From the NCBI RefSeq assembly GCF_900454895.1, contig NZ_UGTA01000001.1:1116001-1180000 (forward strand): a stretch of DNA of 64,000 bases, written 5' to 3'. Positions 1 through 7,854 of this stretch are shown here, one piece after another. The DNA is from Phocoenobacter uteri (GTDB taxonomy: Bacteria; Pseudomonadota; Gammaproteobacteria; Enterobacterales; Pasteurellaceae). The position numbers and the translations under genes were made by a program. Numbering within the stretch: the stretch's first letter is position 1; each line of letters starts with the position of its first letter. The notes under the pieces were generated by a model. It was given only the letters and a program-made list of their open reading frames with translations, made no database searches and was not told the origin of the DNA.

Positions 1-1294
1 CTGCTTTACCTAAGGCTTCAATAATTTTGTGAGCATTTTCGGTTAATGATGTCGCTTTTTGTTCGATAATTTCTTCTTGTTCCTCGCTACGTCCCGGTGT
101 CATCACATTGAACTTGCGAATTAAGAACAAGAATGAGAAATAGTAAAGGGCTGCCCAAGGTAACCCCACCATTACGACAGTAATCCAGTTCGTTTTTGCA
201 TTGCCTTGTAATATACCAAATAGGAAGAAATCAATAAATCCACCAGAGAAGGTGTTACCAATGGAGATATTTAAGAAATCCGCAATATAGAATGAAACAC
301 CGTCTAAAAAAGCGTGGAATACATATAACCAAGGTGCTACAAATAAGAACATAAACTCAATCGGTTCAGTAATACCGGTGATAAAAGAGGTTAAAGCCGC
401 ACCTAAAAATAATCCACCAATTAAACCACGTTTTTGTTTAGGAATAGCGTGATACATCGCCAAACAAGCAGCAGGTAAACCAAACATCATTGTATCAAAA
501 CGTCCTGCGAAGAAACGGGTTCCTTCGGTAAATAAGCCTTGATGATTTGGATCGGCTAATTGAGCAAAAAAGATTTTTTGAGCCCCAATGATTGTTTCAC
601 CATTTACAATTTCAGTGCCACCTAATTCGGTGTACCAAAATAATGGATAAATCATATGATGTAGCCCAACTGCACCACTCAAACGCATTAAGAAACCATA
701 GAAAAATGTGCCAATTTCTCCCATTGCCGCAATGCTTTTTCCCGCTTCAAGTAACCAATTTTGGAAAGTTGGCCAAATCAGGAAGAATAATGCCCCAATA
801 AAAATAGCAACAAAAGCGGTTACGATCGGAACAAAACGAGAACCACCAAAAAAACCGAGAATTTGTGGTAACTGAATATTATGATACTTATTGTGTAATT
901 TTACCGTAATCAACCCCATTACCAATGCACCAATCACACCAGTATCAATGCCTTTTACTTCTGGTGAGAAAATAGAAATTAAGGTTGAAATAGTGCCTGT
1001 CATAATCAAATAGCCAACGACCGTTGCAAGTGCAGCCACACCTTTATCACGTTTTGCTAAACCAATCCCCAAACCAATACAAAGTAATAATGCCAAATTA
1101 GAAAAGACCACACCGCCAGCACTCGACATTACTTTAAAAATACTTTGCAATGCTGGATTATTTAAGATTGGATATGCTTGCACCGTTGCCTGATTTGATA
1201 ATGCCCCACCAATTCCTAATAAAAGACCAGCAGCAGGCAAAATAGCGATTGGCAACATAAATGCTTTACCAATTTGTTGAAGTTTTTTAAACAT
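1..1294 (-). CDS. PTS glucose/maltose-type EIIC component (3' end beyond window)
   Basis: Integral-membrane sugar permease of the phosphotransferase system, glucose superfamily. It imports a hexose or glucoside across the inner membrane while phosphorylating it. The reading frame opens at 1294 with MFKKLQQIGKAFMLPIAIL and contains the family landmarks GLPAACLAMYH and ALTSFITGITEPIEF. The visible end (PGRSEEQEE, then ENAHKIIEALG) is the linker into a IIB domain, which lies outside the window. The strong ribosome site GGGGAGAG sits 6 bases before the ATG. A perfect CRP palindrome lies about 80 bp upstream, so catabolite control is likely. It could be PtsG, MalX or a related glucoside permease; the sugar cannot be told from this part. 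Confidence 0.85.
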   Translation of the reverse strand, partial: MFKKLQQIGKAFMLPIAILPAAGLLLGIGGALSNQATVQAYPILNNPALQSIFKVMSSAGGVVFSNLALLLCIGLGIGLAKRDKGVAALATVVGYLIMTGTISTLISIFSPEVKGIDTGVIGALVMGLITVKLHNKYHNIQLPQILGFFGGSRFVPIVTAFVAIFIGALFFLIWPTFQNWLLEAGKSIAAMGEIGTFFYGFLMRLSGAVGLHHMIYPLFWYTELGGTEIVNGETIIGAQKIFFAQLADPNHQGLFTEGTRFFAGRFDTMMFGLPAACLAMYHAIPKQKRGLIGGLFLGAALTSFITGITEPIEFMFLFVAPWLYVFHAFLDGVSFYIADFLNISIGNTFSGGFIDFFLFGILQGNAKTNWITVVMVGLPWAALYYFSFLFLIRKFNVMTPGRSEEQEEIIEQKATSLTENAHKIIEALGKA

Positions 1295-1374
1295 AAATAA
1301 CTCTCCCCTCATCAAATAATAATGACATAATTTACTCTTATCTATCAAAATAATATATCGCCAAAATGAGAGAT

Positions 1375-1390
1375 TGTGATCAAAATCACA
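1375..1390. promoter_or_regulatory. CRP-cAMP binding site upstream of the PTS gene
   Basis: TGTGA-N6-TCACA is matched perfectly (TGTGATCAAAATCACA). It lies between the divergent PTS gene (start 1294) and ftsY (start 1545) and much closer to the PTS start. Control of the PTS gene is inferred from position and from the family's usual CRP dependence. Confidence 0.75.
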
Positions 1391-1544
1391 TATTATTATG
1401 GCTAAATGCTACACCTCTCATTATGCGTTTATTCCACCTATTTCAGTACAGTTATCAGAAATTTATCTTTTTTCATAACAAAAGGGGGCTAAAATAAAGT
1501 AGAATATAAAAGTATATTTTATCAATTATAAAGAGAGCGAAAAT

Positions 1545-2861
1545 ATGGCGAAGAAAAAAGGCTTTTGGTCATCACTATTTGGTGGTAAAAAACAAGAAAC
1601 GGAACAAGTTATAATCGAACAACAAGACGTTGAGCAACAAGATGAAGTTGTTGAACAAGCGGTCATTTCTGATCAAGAATTTGCAAAAAATGAAGAAAAT
1701 ATTACCGCTACCCCTGTTATAGAAGATGTCGAAGAACAAGAAGAAATAGCTGAAATAGTCAATATTGAAACAGAAACAGAAACAGAAACAGAAACAGAAA
1801 CAGAAACAGAAACAGAAACAGAAACAGAAACAGAAACAGAAACAGAAACAGAAACAGAAACAGAAACAGAAACAGAAAATAATATTGATATTGAACCTGA
1901 AACGCAAATAGAAGATAGCTATCAAGAAAAACCCACTCAAGATGGATTTTTTCAGCGTTTAATCAAAGGTTTAGTAAAAACTAAACAAAGCATAGGCTCT
2001 GGTTTTTTAAGCTTTTTTCAAGGCAAAAAAATTGATGATGAGTTATTTGAAGAATTAGAAGAAAAATTGCTGATCGCCGATTTAGGTATGCCGACCACCA
2101 CAAAAATCATCAATAATTTGACTCAACACGCCTCGAAAAAAGAGTTAAAAGACGCAGAATTGCTTTATCAACAATTAAAAGTCGAACTGGCTGATGTGAT
2201 AAAACCAGTGGCTCAACCGCTAGTGATCGATGAAACCAAAAAACCTTATGTGATTTTAATGGTGGGCGTAAATGGGGTTGGAAAAACCACCACTATCGGA
2301 AAATTAGCACGCAAATTTAAAGATGAAGGGAAATCGGTTATGCTTGCTGCTGGCGATACCTTCCGAGCGGCTGCCGTAGAACAATTACAAGTTTGGGGCG
2401 AGCGTAATCAAATTCCTGTTGTGGCACAATCAACGGGCTCAGATTCTGCCTCTGTTATTTATGACGCAATGCAATCAGCCAGTGCAAAAGGCATTGATGT
2501 ATTATTAGCCGATACGGCAGGACGTTTACAGAACAAAGATAACCTAATGGACGAATTGAAGAAAATTGTTCGAGTTATGCGAAAATATGATGAAACTGCT
2601 CCACACGAAATTATGTTAACCCTTGATGCATCAACTGGTCAAAATGCAATCAGCCAGGCGAAACTTTTTAATGAAGCTGTTGGTCTAACAGGGGTCTCTC
2701 TTACAAAATTAGATGGTACAGCAAAAGGTGGGGTTATTTTCTCCATTGCTGATCAATTTAAGCTTCCAATACGCTTTATTGGAGTAGGAGAGAAAATAGA
2801 AGATCTGCGTCAATTTGATGCGGATGAGTTTATTGAAGCATTGTTTAGTAATGAAGTATAG
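1545..2861 (+). CDS. ftsY: Signal recognition particle receptor FtsY
   Basis: FtsY is the SRP receptor GTPase that docks ribosome-nascent-chain-SRP complexes at the inner membrane and hands them to SecYEG. Residues 1 to about 135 form the acidic, low-complexity A domain. The N helical bundle follows, and then the G domain: P-loop GVNGVGKTT near residue 241, DTFRAAA near 273, DTAGR near 322 and TKLDGTAKGG near 386. The C-terminus DLRQFDADEF is canonical. The length of 438 is within the family range. The A domain contains a run of 18 Glu-Thr dipeptides encoded by a pure hexanucleotide repeat, an uncommon feature. Confidence 0.97.
   Translation: MAKKKGFWSSLFGGKKQETEQVIIEQQDVEQQDEVVEQAVISDQEFAKNEENITATPVIEDVEEQEEIAEIVNIETETETETETETETETETETETETETETETETETETENNIDIEPETQIEDSYQEKPTQDGFFQRLIKGLVKTKQSIGSGFLSFFQGKKIDDELFEELEEKLLIADLGMPTTTKIINNLTQHASKKELKDAELLYQQLKVELADVIKPVAQPLVIDETKKPYVILMVGVNGVGKTTTIGKLARKFKDEGKSVMLAAGDTFRAAAVEQLQVWGERNQIPVVAQSTGSDSASVIYDAMQSASAKGIDVLLADTAGRLQNKDNLMDELKKIVRVMRKYDETAPHEIMLTLDASTGQNAISQAKLFNEAVGLTGVSLTKLDGTAKGGVIFSIADQFKLPIRFIGVGEKIEDLRQFDADEFIEALFSNEV
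1767..1874 (+). repeat. Hexanucleotide microsatellite (GAAACA)18 inside ftsY
   Basis: Eighteen perfect tandem GAAACA units (108 bp) encode (Glu-Thr)18 in the FtsY acidic domain, followed by a degenerate GAAAAT unit. Unit changes would stay in frame and only alter the length of the linker. The long antisense Cys-Phe frame across it is an artefact of the repeat. Confidence 0.98.
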
Positions 2862-2919
2862 ATTTGCATCATAAGATGCGTTCTTTACTATTTTAAAATT
2901 CTATGTAACAATAAACCCT

Positions 2920-2936
2920 CGTTCTGAATTAGAACG
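2920..2936. other. Inverted repeat between ftsY and the lipoprotein gene
   Basis: CGTTCT-GAATT-AGAACG is a near-perfect palindrome followed by an AT-rich run. It could be a weak ftsY terminator or an operator for the next gene, whose start is 38 bp downstream. The sequence alone does not decide. Confidence 0.35.
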
Positions 2937-2973
2937 AATTATTTTGAGATAAACAATTTAGGAGTCATTCTCT

Positions 2974-3591
2974 ATGAAAAAAATGCTATTAAGTGCATTA
3001 GTATTAGGTTCAGCAGTTACTTTAACTGCTTGTGATAAAGTTGAAGAAGTAAAAGCTCAAGCAACTGAAACCGCAGCACAAGTTAAAGATACAGTTACTG
3101 AAAAAACAGCTGAAGCTACAAATGCAATTAGCGAAACTGTTACAGATTCAACAAAAAGTGTTTCTGAAAAAGTTGAAGATGTAAAAAACACTGTTGTTGA
3201 AAAAGCTGTTGAAGCTAAAGATGCAGCGGTAGAAAAAGCTGTTGAAGCAAAAGATGCTGCTGTAGCAACTGTAATGGGTGCTAAAGATGCAGCAATGGAT
3301 AAAGTTGTTGAAGCTAAAGACGCTGCAATGGATAAAGCTGTTGAAGCAAAAGATGCAGCAGTAGAAAAAGCTGTTGAAGCTAAAGACGCTGCAATGGATA
3401 AAGTTGCTGATGTTAAAGACGCAGCAGTAGAAAAAGCTGTTGAAGCTAAAGATGCAGCAATGGACAAAGTTGCTGACGTTAAAGACGCTGCAATGGATAA
3501 AGCAACAGACGCTCAAGATGCTGTTAAAAAAGCAACTGAAATGAAAGATGCTGTTGAAACTGGTATCAAAGCAATTGATGCTACTAAATAA
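2974..3591 (+). CDS. Repeat-rich lipoprotein, function unknown
   Basis: A 205-residue protein with a lipoprotein signal: MKK, a hydrophobic core, and lipobox LTAC with Cys20 as the predicted acylated residue. The mature part is almost wholly Lys/Glu/Asp/Ala/Val and predicted helical. Residues 75-184 are ten consecutive 11-residue repeats of the type (V/M)(E/D)K(A/V)VEAKDAA. Eleven-residue periodicity is typical of amphipathic helices in LEA-like and apolipoprotein-like proteins, suggesting a periplasmic surface-binding or stress-protective helix. That is inference. The gene has a good ribosome site (AGGAG) and is monocistronic, ending in a strong terminator. No specific family was recognised. 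Confidence 0.85.
   Translation: MKKMLLSALVLGSAVTLTACDKVEEVKAQATETAAQVKDTVTEKTAEATNAISETVTDSTKSVSEKVEDVKNTVVEKAVEAKDAAVEKAVEAKDAAVATVMGAKDAAMDKVVEAKDAAMDKAVEAKDAAVEKAVEAKDAAMDKVADVKDAAVEKAVEAKDAAMDKVADVKDAAMDKATDAQDAVKKATEMKDAVETGIKAIDATK
3196..3525 (+). repeat. 33-bp tandem repeats in the lipoprotein gene
   Basis: Ten in-frame 33-bp units encode the 11-residue repeats. Units differ mainly at third positions and at V/M, E/D, and A/V/D sites, so the array has partly diverged. Copies could still recombine in frame. Confidence 0.85.
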
Positions 3592-3625
3592 TTAGTTATT
3601 TTTAAATTAAAATAAATAATTTTAG

Positions 3626-3666
3626 AACCCACATTACTAGTAAAACTAGAATGTGGGTTTCTTTTA
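3626..3666 (+). terminator. Rho-independent terminator after the lipoprotein gene
   Basis: AACCCACAT pairs with ATGTGGGTT, with an inner CTAG/CTAG stem, followed by TTTCTTTT. Confidence 0.9.
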
Positions 3667-3862
3667 TCTAATCAAATACATCTCAAAACACAAATTACGT
3701 GTTAATTTTTATTAAATAAAAATAGTAAATTATATAGATTGAGCGAATCAAGCACATTTGTATTAAGATTATACAGTTTATTTTTAATGATTGAAATTCA
3801 GTCCATTACGAGTATAATAGCGAAGTTTTATTATTTTTATAAAGTCAATCAAAGAGGAATAA

Positions 3863-4081
3863 ATGGCTAAAGAAGATTGCATTGAAATGCAAGGGACAAT
3901 TTTAGAGACCTTACCAAATACGATGTTTCGTGTTGAATTAGAAAATGGACACGTTGTGACAGCTCATATTTCTGGAAAAATGCGTAAAAACTATATTCGT
4001 ATTTTAACTGGGGATAAAGTGACTGTTGAAATGACACCTTACGATTTACAAAAAGGTCGTATCATTTTCCGTGCAAGATAA
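3863..4081 (+). CDS. infA: Translation initiation factor IF-1
   Basis: IF-1 binds the ribosomal A site on the 30S subunit and helps IF-2 and IF-3 select the initiator tRNA. The 72-residue OB-fold protein has the invariant features MAKEDCIEMQG, VELENGHVV and the C-terminus PYDLQKGRI(I)FR. The length equals the family norm. Ribosome site AGAGG precedes the ATG. It is monocistronic and followed by a compact terminator. Confidence 0.98.
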   Translation: MAKEDCIEMQGTILETLPNTMFRVELENGHVVTAHISGKMRKNYIRILTGDKVTVEMTPYDLQKGRIIFRAR

Positions 4082-4100
4082 TTTATTCTAAAATTAAAAG

Positions 4101-4126
4101 ACGGAAGCTCAGGCTTCCGTTTTTTG
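4101..4126 (+). terminator. infA terminator
   Basis: Stem ACGGAAGC / GCTTCCGT with a four-base TCAG loop, then TTTTT. Confidence 0.92.
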
Positions 4127-4157
4127 TCTTTTATTTATAATAATGGAATTTCATCAA

Positions 4158-4466
4158 ATGGATACACTAAAATTTCATCAGCTTGTTGAACAAACGTGGC
4201 ATACCATCGAGGAGCAACTTGAAGAGCAAGATTGTGATGTCGATTGTGAAATGCACGGTGCCGTAATGACGCTTCATTTTTCTGATGATTCACAAATTGT
4301 GATCAATAAACAAGAAGCAATGCTTGAATTATGGCTTGCGAGCAAACTAGGTGGTTTTCATTTTAAATATCAAAATGATGACTGGTTTGATCGTGATGGT
4401 CGCTCATTTTGGGAGCATCTAGAACAAGCCGTTGCAAAACACGGTGAAACGGTTTCTTTCCAATAA
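4158..4466 (+). CDS. cyaY: Iron-sulfur assembly protein CyaY (bacterial frataxin)
   Basis: CyaY binds iron and regulates the IscS-IscU cluster assembly machine in the cytoplasm. The N-terminal acidic helix (FHQLVEQTWHTIEEQLEEQD), the beta-sheet core with IVINKQE, and the C-terminal ETVSF are family hallmarks. An in-frame ATG exists at 4143, but the start at 4158 (MDTLKFHQL) aligns with the usual family N-terminus and gives 102 residues. It overlaps the recQ start by one base (TAATG), so the two are probably translationally coupled. Confidence 0.93.
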   Translation: MDTLKFHQLVEQTWHTIEEQLEEQDCDVDCEMHGAVMTLHFSDDSQIVINKQEAMLELWLASKLGGFHFKYQNDDWFDRDGRSFWEHLEQAVAKHGETVSFQ

Positions 4467-6280
4467 TGGCAAATCCCTCCATCAGTCAAGCTAAAAGCAT
4501 TTTACACAATGTTTTTGGCTATCAATCATTTAGAACAGGACAGCAAGAAGTTATTGAAGCTGTGCTGTCTAATAAAGATTGTCTCGTTATCATTACGACT
4601 GGTGGTGGAAAATCCCTTTGTTATCAAGTTCCTGCATTGTGTTTAGAGGGAATAACCTTAGTTATTTCACCGCTTATTTCATTGATGAAAGATCAGGTTG
4701 ATCAACTCCTCACGGATGGAATAGAAGCCGCTTATCTAAACTCAACCCAAACCCTTGAAGAGCAACAGGAAGTCGAACAAAAAGCAATGTCAGGGCAGTT
4801 AAAACTGCTCTATCTCTCGCCTGAAAAAGTGATGACAAATAATTTTTATCACTTTATTTCTCATTGTAAAATCAATTTAATTGCGGTTGATGAAGCTCAC
4901 TGTATTTCACAATGGGGACACGATTTTAGACCTGAATATACCTCGCTTGGTGGTTTGAGAAAAACCTTTCCAAATATACCGCTTATGGCGCTTACGGCAA
5001 CAGCTGATCCAGCGACGCGTGCCGATATCATTCGTAATTTACAACTCAATAATCCACACACTTATTTAGGGAGTTTTGATCGCCCGAATATCCGCTATAC
5101 CATTCAAGAAAAATTTAAGCCGATTAACCAGCTCGTTAAATTTGTAGAAAAGCAACAAGGAAAAAGTGGCATTATTTATTGTGGTAGTCGTAAAAAAGTG
5201 GAAAGTTTGACAGAAAAACTGACTTCACGTGGTATCAAAGTAATGGGCTATCACGCAGGAATGTCTGTTGCGGAACGTGCTACAGTGCAAAATGCCTTTC
5301 AGCGAGATGACATTCAGGTCGTGGTGGCAACGGTTGCTTTTGGAATGGGAATCAACAAATCTAACGTACGTTTTGTGGTGCATTTTGATATGCCTCGTAG
5401 TATTGAATCCTACTACCAAGAAACAGGACGTGCTGGGCGTGATGACTTACCTGCTGAAGCGATGTTATTTTATGATCCTGCTGATTACGGCTGGCTACAA
5501 AAAGTATTACTTGAAAAGCCTGAAAATGAGCAACGTAAGATTGAGCAACATAAGCTCAATACGATTAAAGATTTTGCGGAATCTCAAACCTGTCGTCGTT
5601 TAGTTCTACTTAATTATTTTGGCGAATTGCGTCAAGAGCCTTGTAAAAATTGTGATATTTGTCTTGATCCACCGAAAAAATATGATGGATTGGTTGATGC
5701 ACAAAAAGTAATGTCAGCGATTTATCGCACAGGGCAAATTTTTGGTTTACACCATATTGTCGGCGTATTGCGTGGTTTGAATAATCAAAAAATTAAAGAT
5801 CATAATCACGATCAACTTTCTGTTTTTGGCATTGGTAAAGATAAAAATCAAGAATATTGGATCAGCGTTATCCGTCAGTTGATCCATTTAGGGCTGATCA
5901 ACCAAAATATAATGCAACATTCTAGCTTACAGCTGACAGAAAATGCACGTCCTTTCTTGCGTGGAGAAATGCCTCTTTCTCTTGCAATGCCTCGTCTAGG
6001 CGTGTCTGCTAGTACAACACTATTAACCAAAACGAACAATCGTAATTACGACAAAGACCTTTTTGCTCGCTTACGTTTTCTACGTAAACAGATTGCAGAT
6101 AAAGAGAATATTCCACCCTATATCGTCTTTAATGACGCCACATTACAAGAAATGGCTGAATTTGTGCCTCAAACCCGCAATGAAATGTTAGAGATTAACG
6201 GTGTCGGTGAACGCAAATTAGAACGTTTTGGCAATGCGTTTATTCAGCTCATCAAAGATCATTTAGCACATCAAGGTTGA
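4466..6280 (+). CDS. recQ: ATP-dependent DNA helicase RecQ
   Basis: 3'-5' superfamily 2 helicase of the RecF recombination and fork-repair pathway. Motif I GGGKSLCYQ lies around Lys49, the DEAH box near residue 141 in DEAHCISQWGHDFR, and motif III is TATAD. The RecQ-Ct zinc site has four Cys between about residues 375 and 398 (C-x16-C-x2-C-x2-C). A winged helix and a C-terminal HRDC domain (near 525-604) follow. The length of 604 matches the family. It is coupled to cyaY by TAATG, and its 3' end overlaps the convergent nudC by 10 bp. Confidence 0.97.
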   Translation: MANPSISQAKSILHNVFGYQSFRTGQQEVIEAVLSNKDCLVIITTGGGKSLCYQVPALCLEGITLVISPLISLMKDQVDQLLTDGIEAAYLNSTQTLEEQQEVEQKAMSGQLKLLYLSPEKVMTNNFYHFISHCKINLIAVDEAHCISQWGHDFRPEYTSLGGLRKTFPNIPLMALTATADPATRADIIRNLQLNNPHTYLGSFDRPNIRYTIQEKFKPINQLVKFVEKQQGKSGIIYCGSRKKVESLTEKLTSRGIKVMGYHAGMSVAERATVQNAFQRDDIQVVVATVAFGMGINKSNVRFVVHFDMPRSIESYYQETGRAGRDDLPAEAMLFYDPADYGWLQKVLLEKPENEQRKIEQHKLNTIKDFAESQTCRRLVLLNYFGELRQEPCKNCDICLDPPKKYDGLVDAQKVMSAIYRTGQIFGLHHIVGVLRGLNNQKIKDHNHDQLSVFGIGKDKNQEYWISVIRQLIHLGLINQNIMQHSSLQLTENARPFLRGEMPLSLAMPRLGVSASTTLLTKTNNRNYDKDLFARLRFLRKQIADKENIPPYIVFNDATLQEMAEFVPQTRNEMLEINGVGERKLERFGNAFIQLIKDHLAHQG

Positions 6281-7053
6281 TCCTGCTTACATAACGCTAA
6301 CGTTGCTTTAATCAATTTCAACGCTATCGTGCCTTCTGGCGGAAGTTGAGGTAATGTACCGCTGCTATCAAACCAATTTGCATCAAAAATTTCTTCTTCC
6401 TGAAGAGTTATTTCACCACTTTCATAATCGGCTAAAAAACCTAACATTAGTGAATCAGGAAATGCCCAAGGCTGGCTACCAAAATAACGGATATTTTTAA
6501 TTTTAATTCCCGATTCTTCAAAAACTTCACGTTCAACCGCTTGCTCTAAGCTTTCCCCTGTTTCCACAAAACCCGCTAAATTGGTGTAAATTGTTCCTTT
6601 GTGACGTAAATGATTAGCTAATAAAATTTGATTATCACGTCTGATTGCCACAATAATTGAGGGGCTAATTTTAGGATAAACACGACTACCACAACTTTCA
6701 CAATGCAATGCCATCTCATCATTTGCTTTACTGAAATAAGACCCGCAACTGCCACAAAAACGATTTTTTGTAAAAAAGTGATTTAAACTGACCGCTTTAT
6801 TTAATAAATAAAAATGTGCTTCTGGCTGAAAAAGTTGTGAGCGAAGATTAACAAAACCTTCATTTAATTCACTTTCTTGAGTTGGGATCAACCATACAGA
6901 AAAGCCTTTATATTGAGCAATTTCAATACCTTTTCGAGTAGCTAAACCGCATTCTTGTGCTGTGCCAAAAGGAATGTTGTTATTCGGTAAATAAAGCTGT
7001 GATTGATAAACTTGTAACCAATAACATTGTTGGTTTTGGGGAAGGGATTTCAT
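6271..7053 (-). CDS. nudC: NADH pyrophosphatase / NAD-decapping Nudix hydrolase NudC
   Basis: NudC hydrolyses NAD(H) to NMN(H) and AMP and removes NAD caps from RNA 5' ends. The zinc ribbon CGSC...CESC lies near residues 97-118. The Nudix box GX5EX7REVFEESG lies near 157-179. The NudC-specific SQPWAFPDSLM motif follows the box. The length of 260 is normal. It lies 112 bp downstream of greA on the same strand, separated by a long inverted repeat that probably terminates greA. Confidence 0.95.
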   Translation of the reverse strand: MKSLPQNQQCYWLQVYQSQLYLPNNNIPFGTAQECGLATRKGIEIAQYKGFSVWLIPTQESELNEGFVNLRSQLFQPEAHFYLLNKAVSLNHFFTKNRFCGSCGSYFSKANDEMALHCESCGSRVYPKISPSIIVAIRRDNQILLANHLRHKGTIYTNLAGFVETGESLEQAVEREVFEESGIKIKNIRYFGSQPWAFPDSLMLGFLADYESGEITLQEEEIFDANWFDSSGTLPQLPPEGTIALKLIKATLALCKQDQP

Positions 7054-7072
7054 TATTTATCCTTAAAAAAGT

Positions 7073-7140
7073 CATAAGCGGTCAAATTTTAATACGTTTT
7101 TACAAAATCGTAAATTGCTTTTAAAATTTGACCGCTTATG
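7073..7140. terminator. Inverted uptake-signal pair acting as greA terminator
   Basis: A perfect 20-bp inverted repeat (CATAAGCGGTCAAATTTTAA and its complement) encloses a 28-base loop. Each arm contains the DNA-uptake core AAGCGGTCAAATTT. Such head-to-head uptake signals downstream of genes are common terminators in this family. The element sits between greA and nudC. Confidence 0.8.
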
Positions 7141-7164
7141 CTGATTTAAAAAGATAGCTTACTT

Positions 7165-7641
7165 TTAGATATATTCAACACCAACGATGTCAAACTCAAC
7201 TGTGCCACCCGGTGTTTTAATGGTTACGCTGTCATCTAATTCTTTTCCGATTAAACCACGTGCGATTGGTGAATTCACTGAAATTAAGCCTTGCTTAATA
7301 TCTGCTTCATCATCGCCAACAATGCGGTAGCTTACTTCTTCATCAGTTTCTACATTCACTAATTCAACAGTCGCACCAAAAATAATTTTTCCATTGTTAG
7401 GCATTGCCGTAACATCAATAATTTGAGCAGCACCTAATTTTCCTTCAATTTCTTGAATACGTCCTTCACAAAAACCTTGTTGTTCACGGGCTGCGTGGTA
7501 TTCTGCATTTTCTTTTAAATCACCATGTTCACGTGCTTCTGCAATTGCTTTAATAATTTCAGGACGACGCACATTTTTCAATTGTTCTAATTCTTTTCTT
7601 AATAATTCTGCACCACGTACAGTCATTGGGATCTGTTGCAT
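7165..7641 (-). CDS. greA: Transcription elongation factor GreA
   Basis: GreA enters the RNA polymerase secondary channel and stimulates cleavage of backtracked RNA. The 158-residue protein has an N-terminal coiled coil with tip acidic residues (GDLKENAEYHAAREQQ) and a C-terminal FKBP-like domain ending GTVEFDIVGVEY. Start MQQIPMTVRGAE matches the family. It is transcribed leftward from an AT-rich region shared with the divergent yjgR-type gene. Confidence 0.97.
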   Translation of the reverse strand: MQQIPMTVRGAELLRKELEQLKNVRRPEIIKAIAEAREHGDLKENAEYHAAREQQGFCEGRIQEIEGKLGAAQIIDVTAMPNNGKIIFGATVELVNVETDEEVSYRIVGDDEADIKQGLISVNSPIARGLIGKELDDSVTIKTPGGTVEFDIVGVEYI

Positions 7642-7854
7642 TATAAATTTCCTATATGAAAAATTGAGAAAAATCCTCTCAATATAAATCTGTTATAAAA
7701 TAATAGGGCGTTATTATTCATCTTCTGAACAAAAATATCAACTCTCAGATCAAATAGCTTGTGAAAATTTATACAATTTTAAACCTTATGCTAGCAAGAT
7801 AGGACAACTACTCTTATAATGCGTGCTAACTATATATTTTAATGAGATTTTATT

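Noticed and set aside
592..801. 69-codon plus-strand ORF
   Set aside because: Lies inside the leftward PTS gene, which has clear membrane and family motifs.
1575..1940. Antisense ORF with a long Cys-Phe run
   Set aside because: It is the mirror of the GAAACA repeat in ftsY; no ribosome site and ftsY is certain on the other strand.
3057..3516. Two antisense ORFs opposite the repeat lipoprotein
   Set aside because: They stay open only because the 33-bp repeats lack stops in those frames; low-complexity products without ribosome sites.
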